Numbered from the stretch's first letter, positions 47,335 to 59,950 are shown. The stretch is 64,000 bases of DNA from Choristoneura fumiferana (GCF_025370935.1 NC_133473.1:12550013-12614012); one strand, 5' to 3'. The notes: a model not told the origin generated them from the letters alone. Numbers and translations: made by a program.

Positions 47335-50300
47335 ACATATAGGTAGAGTCATTCACGATGACGCTTGCCGTGCTTCTTAATACAATGTCATTCATGTCTA
47401 AATTTGACAAAATCACGCGTTTTCGTGGATGGCACTAGGTATAGATGTATTTAGTACTCTCTTCAAAAACCGCTACACGCTGGCTAATCCGTAGTACGAG
47501 AAAAACACTGTTTCGAAATAGTTAAAAGCATTCTCTAGCAATTACCGAGGTCACTGCGTCGACTTGCAGATTAAATCTAGATGCACGCCGGAGCCTCGGC
47601 TAAGCCCGAAGCCGGAAGTAGGACCGCCATGCTATTATTTGCTTAAAAAAATTAAATGCAAAACCTTGTTGCTAGTTTTCATATTTTTAACAACGATATG
47701 TACTGGAACAAAGTAAATGGACAACTTTCCAATATAAGCAATAGGCGACCTTAGCGGTAGAGTGAACTTTCTCAAGCAACTTTGACAAAGGAAAGAAGAA
47801 GTAACAGGTTAAAGCAGGAGTTGCAACATAGGAGCACTAACAAAAAAGGTAAAATAAACAGATACAGTACATTAACTACTAGCATTAAAAAGCCAATAAT
47901 TCTCTGAGGCGTTATTTTAGTAAAAGACAAAGCATTTCGTCACTACATTTTTTGAAAAGCTCGTACCACAAAATACATCATTTTTATGAGTGAACTTTAA
48001 GGACATTATTTTAAAGGTCAATGTTGATTGAAATAATAGAGCTCTACAACGGAATGGTCCAGTCCAATCGGTACTTGGATAGACATTTTTTACTTTTTTT
48101 TTGTTTACTTTTTGGATTTTTTTAATTAAAAAGGTGCCATTATTGCAACTGTCTGAAAATAACCTAAGTATGTATACTATATGTACAATGCGCCTTAGTC
48201 TTATCCACGCGGAAGAGTGCTCATTTATTTGCACGGCGGTAGATTTTTTTTTGAAACATAGACGTTATGAATCTCCTTGAAGAAATTCAAATACTTATAT
48301 GTACAACAACTGCAAAATATGTTTTAAGATATTTTCTAACTAATTCAAATGTATGTACTTAATACTTGTACATGCTTGTACTTCAGTGCTGGGTGTAGCG
48401 TTAGGTTAGGTCATCCCTTTTGCGGCAGGCATTATATTCGTATGTAGTGATGGGCTCGCCAGGCCGCGTCGGGACCGCGATGTAACCGCTCGGTGACAAA
48501 CAACATTCGTGCCCGACGTTTATGCGACGTCATGCCCCTCAATAGAAATGCTTCGATTTACGTCCCTCCTCCATCCACTCTTCCCTTGGACGTCTTTTTT
48601 ATTCTATGTTTGGTTAGTGCCTGCACAAATTTATTGGTTACCTGATGGATGGCGGTCTCGGATCGATTTTAATCGAATTTTCTTTGTTCACTAAGAACGT
48701 TCTGGATTTAAAATTTTACGACAAGATATGTAAAACGTTGAAAATACAACAAAATGTAACTTCATAAATGGGAACCTTTAAATAAGTATATGTAATATAG
48801 AAATTCACCTGATTCAATGATGTTTTATTTCTTTTTTTAAAACCCTTTGTTTTCACACATTAATATAAAATGCACCCCTTTTATTACAGTTTAGTTAAAT
48901 TACGAGCAATGTTTAATTACGAGAAGGATTGTTTTGACGTGACTTGGAAATAAAGTAGTCTATATGCTGAAGATAGGAAAAAGTACTGAGATAAAACATT
49001 ATTTTAAAAATGAATCAAAACTGCAAGCAAATATTTTTTTGAAAATACACACACCTACAATACCACCCCCAGGGATCGAACCGACTAAAATAAAATAAGC
49101 ACATTCTTAATACTTTTTTATACTTTTATGGCTTAAACCGATAGATCTAAATTATCATCAAATCTCAAATGTATTTACAAATATGGCAAATATTTTAATT
49201 TTATTAAAATAAAATAAAACTAAACAAACTAAACTTAAAAAGACAAAGAAAATAAAGGTAAATCTTTTAATGCAGTTTCAATATAACAACGTGTTTCCTT
49301 TATAAATTTTCTTAGTTTCAGTAAATATTGAGAGTACTTTTCCTCCAGGTGTTGTTAAAAATTCTACCAATATTATCACTGAAATAAATGAAATTCATCT
49401 AGATCAATTAACAATATCTATAAAAACTCTCTAAATAAATAGTTGCTCTTCATTAGAAATTATTTTAATAAAAATCAATATGATGATCGTATAACCACCA
49501 AATCAATTTGTACCATAATTCAAACTCGTTTTAATTAACCATATTGTGGCAGGAAGACACCCTGTCAAAAACAGAAGATGCGGTTTGAATAAATTAATAG
49601 ACATCGACATAGTTGAAGTGTAGTTGGTAGTTCGAGGGCCAGTGCTCGCTGCAATCGGATTGGAGCGAAGACAATGCGTTCACGCTACAGAGGTGGTGGC
49701 AATGAGGGAGCCATTTGTATGCGTAATAGAAGATCGAATTTCGTATTTGTTCGTGGGGTCGTTAGCAGCACCTTCGCGCTTGTTTATAAAGAAAACAAAA
49801 CCCTTTACCGCGAGGGCGCGGCGTACTGCCGCGAAGCCCTGCGCGCTCCAATAATTCAACCATGAATACGAGTAGGTACACACCACGGAATATATTATTA
49901 TACAAGATTATATTAATATAAGTCGAGCTCACTTTCGAATTCACTTTTGCTTCTAAAATTACGCTTTTAATTAAACTCGTGACAAGCTTCTGTTCGACCT
50001 TTTTATGGGAACGTGTCCGATACAAATTAAAAAGCTCAGAAGCGGTTTGACAAACACGGAGCACGTTTTTTTTCGTTCGCGACGCGCGTTGTCACATCAA
50101 ACACCTGATGCGGCGTGGAATTTGAATGTTGGAGATCACAATGCTCATAGATTGTCCGGCAGATAGGACGGCATAGCTAAAAGTCGATCGAGCGTGAACG
50201 AAAGTCACGCGCCAAGAGTTTCGTATCCACACGTCCCTGCTGTCCGTTTGTTCGTTTTGCTGTGAGGCACGCTTAGAAGCTTATACACGCGGTCTGTGAA

Positions 50301-50934
50301 CGATATCGATACTTTGATACGAAACTCGGAGATTTTTCAATTCGGATTTCTGTCTGTAAATAATATACTTAGAGGTATCTCCGAACAAGTGTTACACCGG
50401 ACAAATGATTTTTATTTAAAATGGAGTTTAATTTATATTTCTTTAAAGGTATAATAACCTACCTTTATTTAAATACTTAAAGCCAAAAAGTAGTTATTTG
50501 CTAATCTTTGCCTCCTCATTCTTTAAGTATCCGTTTGCATAAGAATACAGTTGTTCTAGATTGGAAATTAATAGTACCTATGTCATTCCTATTCAGGTAA
50601 CAGCCGCATTAATTACATCTCCCATCTAAACTTCTTGAATCATAATAATAAGTTTGCGCCTCCCTTATCTGATTAAAACGAGAATTATGCTTATGCTGGG
50701 CTCATTACGCGATTGTTCTATTCTTAGCTAAACAGAAACGAGTACTGTGCGAGTTAATGATATATAGATATCAGCTTATACCTATGTACTTGTGAAAAAC
50801 TAACTCTCTTGAAAAAGCATTTATTAATTAAAGTTCTGACACGTAACCTAGACTAGTCGTGAAGAATTAGTATGCTAGATAAATCAACTGGTGCATTTTC
50901 ACTTGCACTCTTGAGCCGTCACTAAAGCGTCATG
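47335..50934. other. Noncoding DNA, few landmarks
   Basis: AT-rich, with a GC-richer patch at 49,620-49,860 where four overlapping short frames occur on both strands, none with a recognisable protein. At 49,070-49,083 AGGGATCGAACCG is a lone box-B-like word, probably a SINE relic. A 105-codon minus frame (47,917-48,234) is unsupported. Confidence 0.45.
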
Positions 50935-51060
50935 TTGACGTCCCGTGCAACGTGCATACGTCATGTCAAGATCACGTCGGAGCGTCGCGCCGCCGCGGTT
51001 GACATCCCCGCGCCCCGCGCCCCGCGCCCCGCCACTGCTACCCTCAACCCTCCTACCACG
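50935..51060. promoter_or_regulatory. CpG-rich island with (GCCCCGC) repeats
   Basis: Consists of GTCGGAGCGTCGCGCCGCCG and three tandem GCCCCGC-type heptamers (51,010-51,030). Such GC-rich unique DNA is rare in this window and often marks promoters or 5' exons in Lepidoptera. No transcript evidence is visible. Confidence 0.3.
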
Positions 51061-51339
51061 CATGCTCCAATCATAATCCGTTTAGGGATGTCGTTTGTCG
51101 ATTAAGATTTATCTAAAATGTCTAAATGTAAAAAATGGACGCCTCAAGTAAACATCTAGACGTGACTGCAATATACACACAAGTAAAAAATACCAGTGAT
51201 AAAAATAATAATCGAAAAATGCTATTAACATTTTTTCAATAAAATAGAGAGAAGATTTCAAGTAAAGTGCGTTCGAGTTTTCATACGTCTATCGGGATAG
51301 TTGACAAGGTTAAGCTGGATGGTGGATGGTGGATAACTC

Positions 51340-51760
51340 GATAGCTCGACGTTGGACAGGGCGGCATTATCCTGTCGCGTAGATTGCGCGCGCATCGGCG
51401 TCGCGCGGAGGGCATCAAACCGCCTTCGGAGGGCGCCCGGTCCGCGCGTGTCCGTTGCCGCCGCCGTGCCCGCGCGGTCATTCCTCACGACGCCTCCAGC
51501 AGCGAGGTCCGCTCGCTGCAAGGAGCGCGCGCGGTCACTGACCGATACCGCCACAGACCCGCAAATCTGACCTCCGCCCCCATAAATCGTTGCGCGCCTC
51601 GCGATCCGAAGACTGTCAGACGGCCGCGCGCCCGTCACGCGGTATTCCACATGCACTGGCAGGTAGCTTCGACCCCCGGCCCTCGGTGGCGTGATATCGA
51701 GCAATATTTTTATAAACGACGCAATATACCGACCCGCCGCTTACTCTGTGTCTGACTTTA
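51340..51760. promoter_or_regulatory. CpG island, possible promoter or 5' exon
   Basis: Strongly GC- and CpG-rich for about 350 bp, which opens long frames on both strands (148 codons minus, 123 plus). Their arginine/proline/alanine-rich composition is what random GC-rich DNA encodes, so I do not call a protein. An initiator-like TCAGTG lies on the minus strand near 51,541 and a TATAAA on the plus strand at about 51,711. It may be an alternative promoter or an untranslated first exon, with direction unresolved. Confidence 0.35.
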
Positions 51761-54700
51761 ATTTGTTCTTTATTGTTTTTGGTGTTTATTGTTTCCTTAA
51801 AATGTGCTTTCACTGTAGTCAAATTACATAGGGAGCTGTGTTAACAGTGAGTTACGAGCATGGCATATATCATGTCGGACGCGTGACTTCTTGATGGAAT
51901 ACTTTTGCTATCATTCTTTTAATGGCTTACGCGACGAGGATGGATGCTTTCGATTCCAAATTCGTATCATCAGCGATTCATTATTTTGTTGTGAATGGTG
52001 AGTTATCTTTATGGCTCCAATTACAAGCCAATCGACTGTTGATTGGAGCTGCTGTCGTTAATGTGTTTTAGAATGAAATTTATAATGATTAAAATTTATC
52101 GCGTTTCAATCCGGATGAGTTTATTATGTATTTGAATATGGAATGTCCATCCTGCTGTAGGTAAGTTGAATTGAAAATACGTGTACCTACCTATCACATA
52201 TTAACTGGACCAGCTCATTATGCACCTATCACTTTAATGTACAGCTTTCGAATTTGGTTTCGAAGAAGAAACTTTTCGGCGTGAATCGTGTGAATATAAG
52301 AGGATAACGCCAGCATAAACAAACATAAACTTTATGCAGATATTTTGCTTATTTGAACTTTCAATATCAGCTTATGTTAAGAGGAATTATGCAAATTAAA
52401 TAACATAACATTTTAGATTTAAGCTTCAGATCTTAATTTGGGTTGTGTATTTTATTTTGGCTTGCTCATTTCTGTCAAACGCGCCGACTCATTAGATGTG
52501 TATCTTTTGGTTCTGCATGAAACAAGTCCGTTAGGTGTATTATGAGATAAATAAAACACAATTAGCAAAGCAATAAAAGCAGCCTACCATATTGCCTCGC
52601 AATCCCACGATGGCGAGAACCTGTCCGCGCGATAAAGACGCTAACGGCAACTTGAACTCGGACCCCGGACATCAATTAGGTTCGACTTGTTCTCGCAATT
52701 ATGTGCTCAAACTAAATTGCTTCAAGATTCGTCGATCGCACTAATGGGTCCGCTAAGACTAACGACACATGCTTGCCAGTTCACACGCGTGGAATCCATC
52801 ATAATTTTGTTGACTCATTGTCCGCTTTACATTAGATCCCGTCTCGGACGGAGGTAAAGGTGGCGTAGCATGTCACGTGTCACGTCACAAATGATACGAC
52901 ACGCACACATTGTTGACGCGGGCGCCGCTGGCCTAATGTCCTGGGCTAATGCGGCTGTGGCCCGACAAGAGGACAATTTCCGGGCCCGCCCTACCTTCCC
53001 GCCATTACGCACTAGAAACAATTCCCTGCCCATTATAATCATTAATGACGCCGCGGTGCCATTACCGGCCGCTTAAACATTGATTTTCTTTTGTCGCTTT
53101 TAGTTAGTTCACGAAGTCAATAAATCATAATGCCGGTCTTACCTACTTATCACTATTTGTATTGTCACAAAAGTAGAAGGATCTACTTTGGTTTCTATTT
53201 AGATTTTTACATATTTAAAGTGTTTTAACATATAGTTAAAAACAATTATCCTATGTCCTTCTCCGAGATCACATTTACTTTATTCACCTAAATTGGTTTA
53301 GCGATTTGTGCATGAAAAAGTAACAGACGGACAAACAGAAATACTTTCGGATTTATAGTTCCTATCAGTATATCAGAATGAATACAAATCACTACAAAGA
53401 TAACGATCCTAAAAATCTGAACTTGTGTTAGTAAACGAAACTTGCAATTAATTTACGGCTGTACGAACTCTGAAACACTCCTCGCTGACAGATGCAGGGC
53501 TAATGACAAATTAACCGTTAAAAACTCGCGGAAAGGCAGAGCGACGGAAAAAAGTTGAGAATAAAAAGCCAAGTCGGCGCTTTTATCTCCGGGCGTTTCG
53601 CGAAGACAGCATTTGTTTTGAACGACTCGGGGTGGACTCGGCTCTGGCGCTCTCGAAACAACCGCGACCGCCGACCGCTGTCGGATCTAATCACCGCTTA
53701 CCGACGCGCTTTGATCTCTTCTTAACATCAATTTTGTGTCTAAAAATAATTTACACAAGCCTAACAAACTTAATGTTGCTTATTCAATCCAAAGTTACAA
53801 TCAAAACTCGGTTCCGCTCTTAATCGTCAGATAAACAGTTAACTATAAAGCTATCATCGAAGGTTCATTGAATAAATTGAATCCGCAACCGCACATTCCT
53901 CCCACGATAATTAATTGTCTGTGCAGCAAATCATACACTACAAAATGAGGCATAAAATGTAATAGTTGAGGCTTGGGAACGAGACGTGGCGTGCGTAATT
54001 ACCCGACGAGAATGTGGCAAGTCCTGTGACCGCCGCAGCCTCCGACCGCGTCACTAAACTGGGAATAAAGTGCTCGGTGCCCGCAACTCGTTAATTACAC
54101 TTGGAAACTCAATAACATGTTGGAAATGTTGCTACTGAATATCAAACTTAAAAGTGCCAGAACAACTTAACAATGATTAGTTTCGAACATTGATATTATT
54201 AGCAACGCAACGCTTTGCTCAGAATGCTGATGGTTGAACAAAGAGCGTTAAAGCACTCTTTTCCTCGGGGCATCTATTAAACGGACAGGAATCGTTTCCC
54301 ACAGCCCGCTCTCAGCTCGTCACGGAATCAATATCGTCTTTTATCTTATGAAACGTGCTCCACATGCACACACGCTCACGTGCCGTAGCAACGCACCATC
54401 ACCCACACGACGACCTGCTGTAGGGTTGCTAACAAACGAGAATAAACGAACAAATACGAGCCAAAATAGCGATAATTAATCCAAATTTCTTCATGTTTCG
54501 CACGTGGTTGTTCACGCCGTGCCTTAAAGAGGGAAGGTTTAATTAAAGCTCGCTCTTCAAGCGAGATATTAGTCATAATATCTTGGTGAATGACCTGACC
54601 TACGTTAATATTTTCTAAAGAAACTTTGCTCAAACGACAAAATACTTGCAGATGTTGAAGTGTGATGTGAACTGATTCATTCACACTGTTTTTGTTCGTA

Positions 54701-57454
54701 TATAGAAACTTCAAACTTGCGCCAATTAAAATAGTTTAAAGTTTTTTGTACCACAGCCGGTCGACGGATGACGAAATATATCTGGGGCAGGAACGAACGT
54801 TAATATGGTTCAAACGAACGGGCGCCTTGTTAATACAAGTGTAAATATACCGGCTTAAAAAGTGTTTATTAGTCTACAACTGCTCTCTTAAAGTGAACTA
54901 CAAAGCTCTTAACATATAAACACAGTACCATGTTAATTACCGCAGCGTTGTATACAAACCAGCTTCAACAAAGTTACAGCTTTTACATTCAAACGATTCT
55001 GACGAATAACCAAACCATTGTGCGGTTCACTCCTAGTATCAATAAAATATGAGTACTTATGTTACATTGCAATAACGAACGTATAGACCAAGTAGTTATT
55101 TACTGTTGAACAGTGAATGCGGCGTGCATTGCAGTATGTTACTTTATGAGAACCGAGCGTAACCGATACAAGTTCAAGTACAAGAACTCGCCTCGCCATA
55201 CATCAATCCTCTCAGGAATACATCAGTCAGCCTCTGCGCCATGGGAAAACGTTCGACTGCGATGCGGCAGTCTTCCTAGTTGCCTTATATGCACCGCTAG
55301 CTATTGCAGAAGACTTGCCACTACACACACCTAACAGCATCTGAAAATTTATTACAGTTTACGATTTTCTCCGTAGTAAACCAAACAGCTCAATTGAAAT
55401 CGTAGGATAACTTATGATAACGCGCTTTCTCCGTTCTGAATGTATAAAATTATGAAATCGTTTTATAGACGATACGACACCATCCATAATGTCTTTAAAG
55501 TGAATTTAAGTTCCCAATCCTCTATTCTCCGAAGCAAGCTAAAGCCGAGGCTGATCCTTTTCCGTTTGCAATAGTTCTACATTCTCTGGAATATACAATA
55601 TGTACGGAGATATTTTACAGTTCCATTCAATTTTATTAGAGTGATTAATGTCCTTTCCTTTTATAGTTTCCGATGTAAATCGTCCACTTAGCAATTTATT
55701 GTGAAGTTTACGATTCCTAAAGACCTAACAAGCGATCGTTGTAAATATGTATATAAATGATAGAAGCTCATAAAATATTGAAATTGCAGGTTTCATTGCG
55801 AGCATTTATATTAATTAGTAACACAATTTACACTTTACCGGTCCTATCTAAGCCTTTGTACGAATGGCATATTTCGTGAGCTTTTTAGAGTTGCCCTTGG
55901 ATAAAAGTTGACAAACTTAATTCCGCAGTAACTTTACCATAATTCAGTTCATGCCCATTCGATAGACGTTCGCCGGAGAAGCACCGAACAAAGTTTAGTC
56001 ACCAGGGCTTTAAATTCCCCAATGTTTGTCAAAACACACTTAAAGCTGTCAGGAGCGCTTAAATCAATTTATTATACAGTACCCGGAGACACATCGGCAG
56101 CGGGCATGTTTACCTACATGTACTCGTATGTATGTATGTAAATCTCGCGTTCGTTGCTTCTTCAAAAAGCCTCACGGAAAACTCTAAGCCTCTTTTATAT
56201 TCTTATTTCTATCCTTGCGGGATAATTCAGGCCCATAGGACAGGTTTTTACATAATTTTATCGCGGCCCTTTCCATTCGCGATACTTTTCGGGAATCAGT
56301 TTCTTGTGAGAATTTGATTGTCACGCGTGGAACTCACACGGGAACTGGTGCCGCTAAATTAGTAAACATTCGATAAATCACGACCAAGCTATGTGTACAA
56401 TTACGAGGGCCATAAATAAAATTTGAGCTGGGGGTAAAGAGTTTAATAAAACAAACAATTGAGAACAAAAACGGTAAAGGGTGCACGCCTCGCGTCGTTG
56501 TGAACGTGCGTAGTGCGGTGTCAGGGTAATTGTTTAACATGCAGAGTTGAGATCTACCAGCCGCCTCTCGAAGGGGAATCCAGTGTACAGCTGAAAGCAC
56601 GCCGTTTAGAGCACATGTTGTCTTACCTCACACAATATTAGCTTTATAATATCCAACTATCATTTCATTTCTGTTGAGGCACACGTAAAATTTTTCTATT
56701 TCTTAAGTATGCTTTTCGTTGTAAAACGCGGCATTAAACTATCATCATCCATCATTTAAGTGCCCACGCAAATAAATACACGTTACCTGAAAATAATTCA
56801 TCGTGTTATATTTGTCTCTTACTTAGTTAGTCTCATAGGCCGGAAGTTATTAGTGTCGTTAAAATGTGAGTTTTATCACGGTGCGCCACTCTACTCGTAC
56901 CTAAATAGATAAATTCATTGAGCATTAATTATTCAGCCGAGCTCACCCTCGCGGTCGCGGCCATTTTATTATTGACTGTAATTCAGTCGAACGAACCCTG
57001 CCCCGGCTCTCGACTGGACCGATAACACTATCTAAGTATCGATTCTATTGGTACTTTTCCTTTTCTTAACTCCGGTCTACCTATATGGCTCCTTTAATTT
57101 GAAGATACTATGCTACAAATAAATCATTTTCATTCACAAGCAGCTTTACAAATATGTATAAGTACCTAATTTCCATTGAAGCTGGATACGATTTATAATC
57201 TCTTAAATATCAAATTTACAACAGTACTTTTTTTGCAATGCGGTAACACTCAAAGAACCCCTTGTTTACGCGATAGAAAAGTTGCTTTAATTCACACTCG
57301 ACACAATAGATAAAGCTTCGAAATTAAAATGAAAAATTTAACCGCATCATGGCGAACATGGGCGGATCGGATCTAGTTTTATTCACTTACGTCAGGTCCG
57401 TTGCATCGTGATCCCTCGTCTTTCGTATGTCACATTTTTTTGTTTATTATCTTG
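51761..57454. other. Noncoding DNA upstream of the 57.8-kb gene
   Basis: Repeat-poor and of moderate GC. Blocks at 52,600-53,070, 53,990-54,090 and 56,930-57,030 are GC-richer. The 112-codon minus frame at 54,376-54,714 lacks family or splice evidence. Lack of mobile elements just upstream of a first exon would be consistent with a regulatory region. Confidence 0.4.
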
Positions 57455-57600
57455 GCGAGCTTTTTCTATGGCACCTCGGCGCGGGCGCAAAAAACGACAA
57501 AAGCTCGAGTGTGAGTTGAGACGAGGGTCGCCGTCGTTGGGCGCAGTCCGCCGCGCGCACCCGCTAGGCGAGGCCGCGCCGACGCTCGCGTAAATGACAA
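57455..57600 (+). promoter_or_regulatory. CpG-rich promoter/5' leader region
   Basis: A compact GC-rich block (GGCGCGGGCGCAAAAAACGA, GTCCGCCGCGCGCACCCGCT, GAGGCCGCGCCGACGCTCGC) ending about 235 bp before the start codon at 57,835. No TATA box is seen at a suitable place; a weak initiator-like GCAGTC lies at 57,544. The open frames on both strands are by-products of the GC content. Assignment as promoter rests on its position. Confidence 0.4.
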
Positions 57601-57685
57601 CAAACAAAACGAAAATTTGATACCCTCATAACAACCCTTTTTCTAGAATCAACTTAAAGCCATTTCGACATTAATAAAAGTGATA

Positions 57686-57806
57686 ATGGAAAAATGATTC
57701 GAAAATAAGTGAATTATAAGTTTTCTACGAACGATACTGGAGTGTTAACAGCGATGTAAGTGTTTAATGCGGATTTACAAGTGACATGGAAATAATGGGA
57801 TTGTGA
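57686..57806 (+). promoter_or_regulatory. Cluster of five short upstream ORFs
   Basis: Each upstream ATG before the main start is closed by a stop: 57686-57697 (3 codons), 57694-57708 (4), 57754-57759 (ATG-stop), 57767-57784 (5) and 57786-57806 (6). If the leader is unspliced, ribosomes would meet all of them before 57,835, which predicts strong translational repression. A donor-like GTAAGT at 57756-57761 means part of this could instead be spliced out. Confidence 0.45.
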
Positions 57807-57834
57807 AGTGGACAGTATACCGAACGCCATCGAG

Positions 57835-57962
57835 ATGACGATGAAATCGCTGAAGTACAGCGAGCGGGAGGATATGATGGAGGGGTTCAGCCCGGTTCCG
57901 CCGCCTCTACCGCGGCGCCAGCCTGTGCGGAACATCTATGCCGAACCCTTCGCAGACCCGAG
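57835..57962 (+). CDS. First coding exon of an unidentified host gene
   Basis: ATG at 57,835 opens a frame of 42 codons plus 2 bases, followed directly by a consensus donor (AG|GTAAGT at 57,962/57,963), so the exon ends in phase 2. An in-frame TAA at 57,793-57,795 rules out extension upstream. A second in-frame Met is two codons later. The peptide is charged at first (KSLKYSEREDMMEG), then proline-rich and basic (PVPPPLPRRQPVRNIYAE); PPLPRR fits a class II SH3 ligand (PxxPxR). There is no signal peptide or membrane segment, so the N-terminus is likely cytoplasmic or nuclear. The frame is GC-richer than its surroundings, which fits coding DNA. I do not recognise the protein. A following acceptor is not identified, so the first intron would exceed the remaining 6 kb of the window. 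Confidence 0.6.
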
Positions 57963-59145
57963 GTAAGTCTTAGTTACCTACGCCAAGCCACAACTAACTC
58001 CCAACAGGTAAGCCACGCTCATTACTAATCAACTTCCATGTCGAACTTTCTTGCGGGCTTCTTCCTAAGCATGAGCTAACAACCGGTTATCCGCTATCTT
58101 CGCTCTACGTTTGTTAATCGTTTCAAACACGATTAAGAAGAAACCAATTATGTATTAAAAACGAAACAATCAAAAATATTAATAGGTTTATCAACTGAAA
58201 GCCGGGCAGTAGATAAATGGAATATCAAAATGTGGGTAAAATGGAATATTTACATAATGGAACAAGTTCAGTGTTAAGGTTATCAAAGAACAAGCAATGT
58301 AGTTAAAATACATGAGAAGTTTGTTTTCCACGTGAACAGTGCATTACTAAAGAAAATAATACAATAAAAAGGAAAATGAACGAAATAAGGAGTGTATTCA
58401 ATACAATTGACTACCTACTTGAATCAGTTGACGGCTCTTGTTTACCTTCCCGACCCCAGCAGTGCCCACCCCTTGTATTTGTAGGTACTCTTCAAAGTAA
58501 TAATAAAGTGCCTGAAGCCAAAAAACATCTATTTCATATAATACCGCACTACACCGTAAACATGGGCGGTATGGAATCCCCGCAAACCTCTGAAGACCAC
58601 AGAACATTATTAAAGTAAGGCACCACACAAAACTAATTCAACGGCTCTTATTTGGGGTACCCCTTGGGAACTTCGATCGAAGTTCTCACAGTAAGCAATC
58701 TCGTTTCGAAATGTATTCTGTTCTGCGGATTAGAAATACAATATGCAGGATAGCACGTGTGCTAATGGTTTGCCGTTGACTCGTGTACTTCGACGTGCTT
58801 GTCCCAACATTCACCTATAGAACCCGCCATAAATCATTATTTTGTAGGAAAACGCCGCACGTTCGAACGACGCATCTACGAACGCAGTTACTGCCATCTG
58901 TGACACCCCAATCGCTGCTCTGTTTAATTTCGACAGATTCGAGGGTGAATCCCAACTATTAATATTGCATAATGGCCAGTAATCGTTATTGTGTAAAAAA
59001 TACGTTCCGTTTCTTTAAGTTTACGAGTACACGACTTACTACTTGTTTACCCCAATATTATTTTCTTCTATTTTTGTGAACATAACCATAATTTTGACGA
59101 TGAAATATCTCTATTGTAGCGTCCTACGCGCTAAGTATGGTAGCA
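57963..59145. other. Putative intron 1, proximal part
   Basis: Starts with GTAAGT. No acceptor with a continuing phase-2 coding frame is evident. An 80-codon + frame (58,376-58,618) has no recognisable features. Two adjacent perfect palindromes (58654-58663 and 58668-58685) are listed separately. Confidence 0.4.
58654..58685. repeat. Adjacent perfect palindromes
   Basis: GGGGTACCCC at 58654-58663 is followed 4 bp later by the perfect 18-bp palindrome GAACTTCGATCGAAGTTC at 58668-58685. They may be dimeric protein sites or part of a decayed repeat. Confidence 0.7.
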
Positions 59146-59567
59146 AAAATCGGCCAAGTGCTAGTCGGACTCGCGCACGAAGGGTTCTGTACCATTATCT
59201 ATACTTACAACATTAGACATTAGCATAAAACAGCAAAAAAAAAGTTTGTTGTATGGGTTACCCCTAAGTAGGTAAATATTTATTTTATTTAAATTTAATT
59301 ATTTATTTTTAAAGTGTTTATTCAACTAAAGATTCTGTGAATATTTCAAGCGTCAACAGTTGCCGTTAATATCAAGCAAAAACGTCAAAACAATCACGTT
59401 TGTTGTTATAGAGGCCACAATAATACATATTCTGTGAAAATATCAAGTGTCTTACTATTACGACTCAAGAGATAGAGCCCTGTGACAGACGGATGGACAG
59501 ACAGACAGACAGCGAGTCTCAGCAATAGGGTTCCGTTGGCACCCATTGGGTATGGAACCCTAAAAAA
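59146..59567 (+). mobile_element. Dispersed repeat AAAAATCGGCCAAGTGC...GGAACCCTAAAAAA
   Basis: Starts AAAAATCGGCCAAGTGCTAG, then TCGGACTCGCGCACGAAGGG, carries a GACA run (59,490-59,511), and ends GGGTATGGAACCCTAAAAAA. This is a highly abundant lepidopteran repeat. Fragments of the same family occur at 13,565 and, inverted, at 15,740-16,346. There is no coding content. Confidence 0.75.
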
Positions 59568-59671
59568 TGTATTTATTGTATTGTATGTAAAACATATGAA
59601 AATTAAAGTTAACAAGAGAACGAGACAAAGGCGAATTTATTTAGTGGAAAATAACGAAATCTTGGAATAAT

Positions 59672-59950
59672 TAACTTTTTTTAGGGTTTCATAACTAAGT
59701 TGGCAAAAACGGAACTCTTACGGGATCACTTTTTGGTCCATCTGTCAAGTCAACACCCATTTTCTCAGGAACACGTGAAAGTATCAAACTGAAATTAATA
59801 TCAAATATTCATGTCTGATTCTCCTTGGCACAGTGACAAAATCAAACCTCTAAGTCAATGCAATCAAAAGATTCAGTCATTAAAAAAAGGTGTTGCCTTA
59901 CAAAATGCCAGAGAATCAAATCCTGTAAGTTACTTTCAGTTGTCCTAGAG
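59672..59950 (+). mobile_element. Repeat fragment starting TTTTTTTAGGGTTTCATAAC
   Basis: TTAGGGTTTCATAACTAAGT then ACGGAACTCTTACGGGATCA and TTTTTGGTCCATCTGTC resemble the left part of the AGGGTTCCRTA repeat family seen at 33,616. Its end is obscured by the MITE at 59,951. Confidence 0.5.

Noticed and set aside
48400..48420. Telomeric (TTAGG)n repeat
   Set aside because: Only a single GTTAGGTTAGG word is present, not an array.
49624..49886. Four overlapping short ORFs on both strands
   Set aside because: Mutually overlapping frames in a GC-richer patch are a composition effect.
51258..51704. 148-codon minus-strand ORF, longest in the window
   Set aside because: It is explained by the CpG island, which lacks AT-rich stop codons. 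A long frame exists on the opposite strand too, and the peptide is a generic Arg/Ala/Pro-rich string.
54376..54714. 112-codon minus-strand ORF
   Set aside because: No family signal, no acceptor/donor pattern, and length within chance expectation.
58376..58618. 80-codon plus-strand frame in the putative intron as exon 2
   Set aside because: No acceptor before it gives a phase-compatible join to the exon ending at 57,962, and the peptide has no recognisable features.
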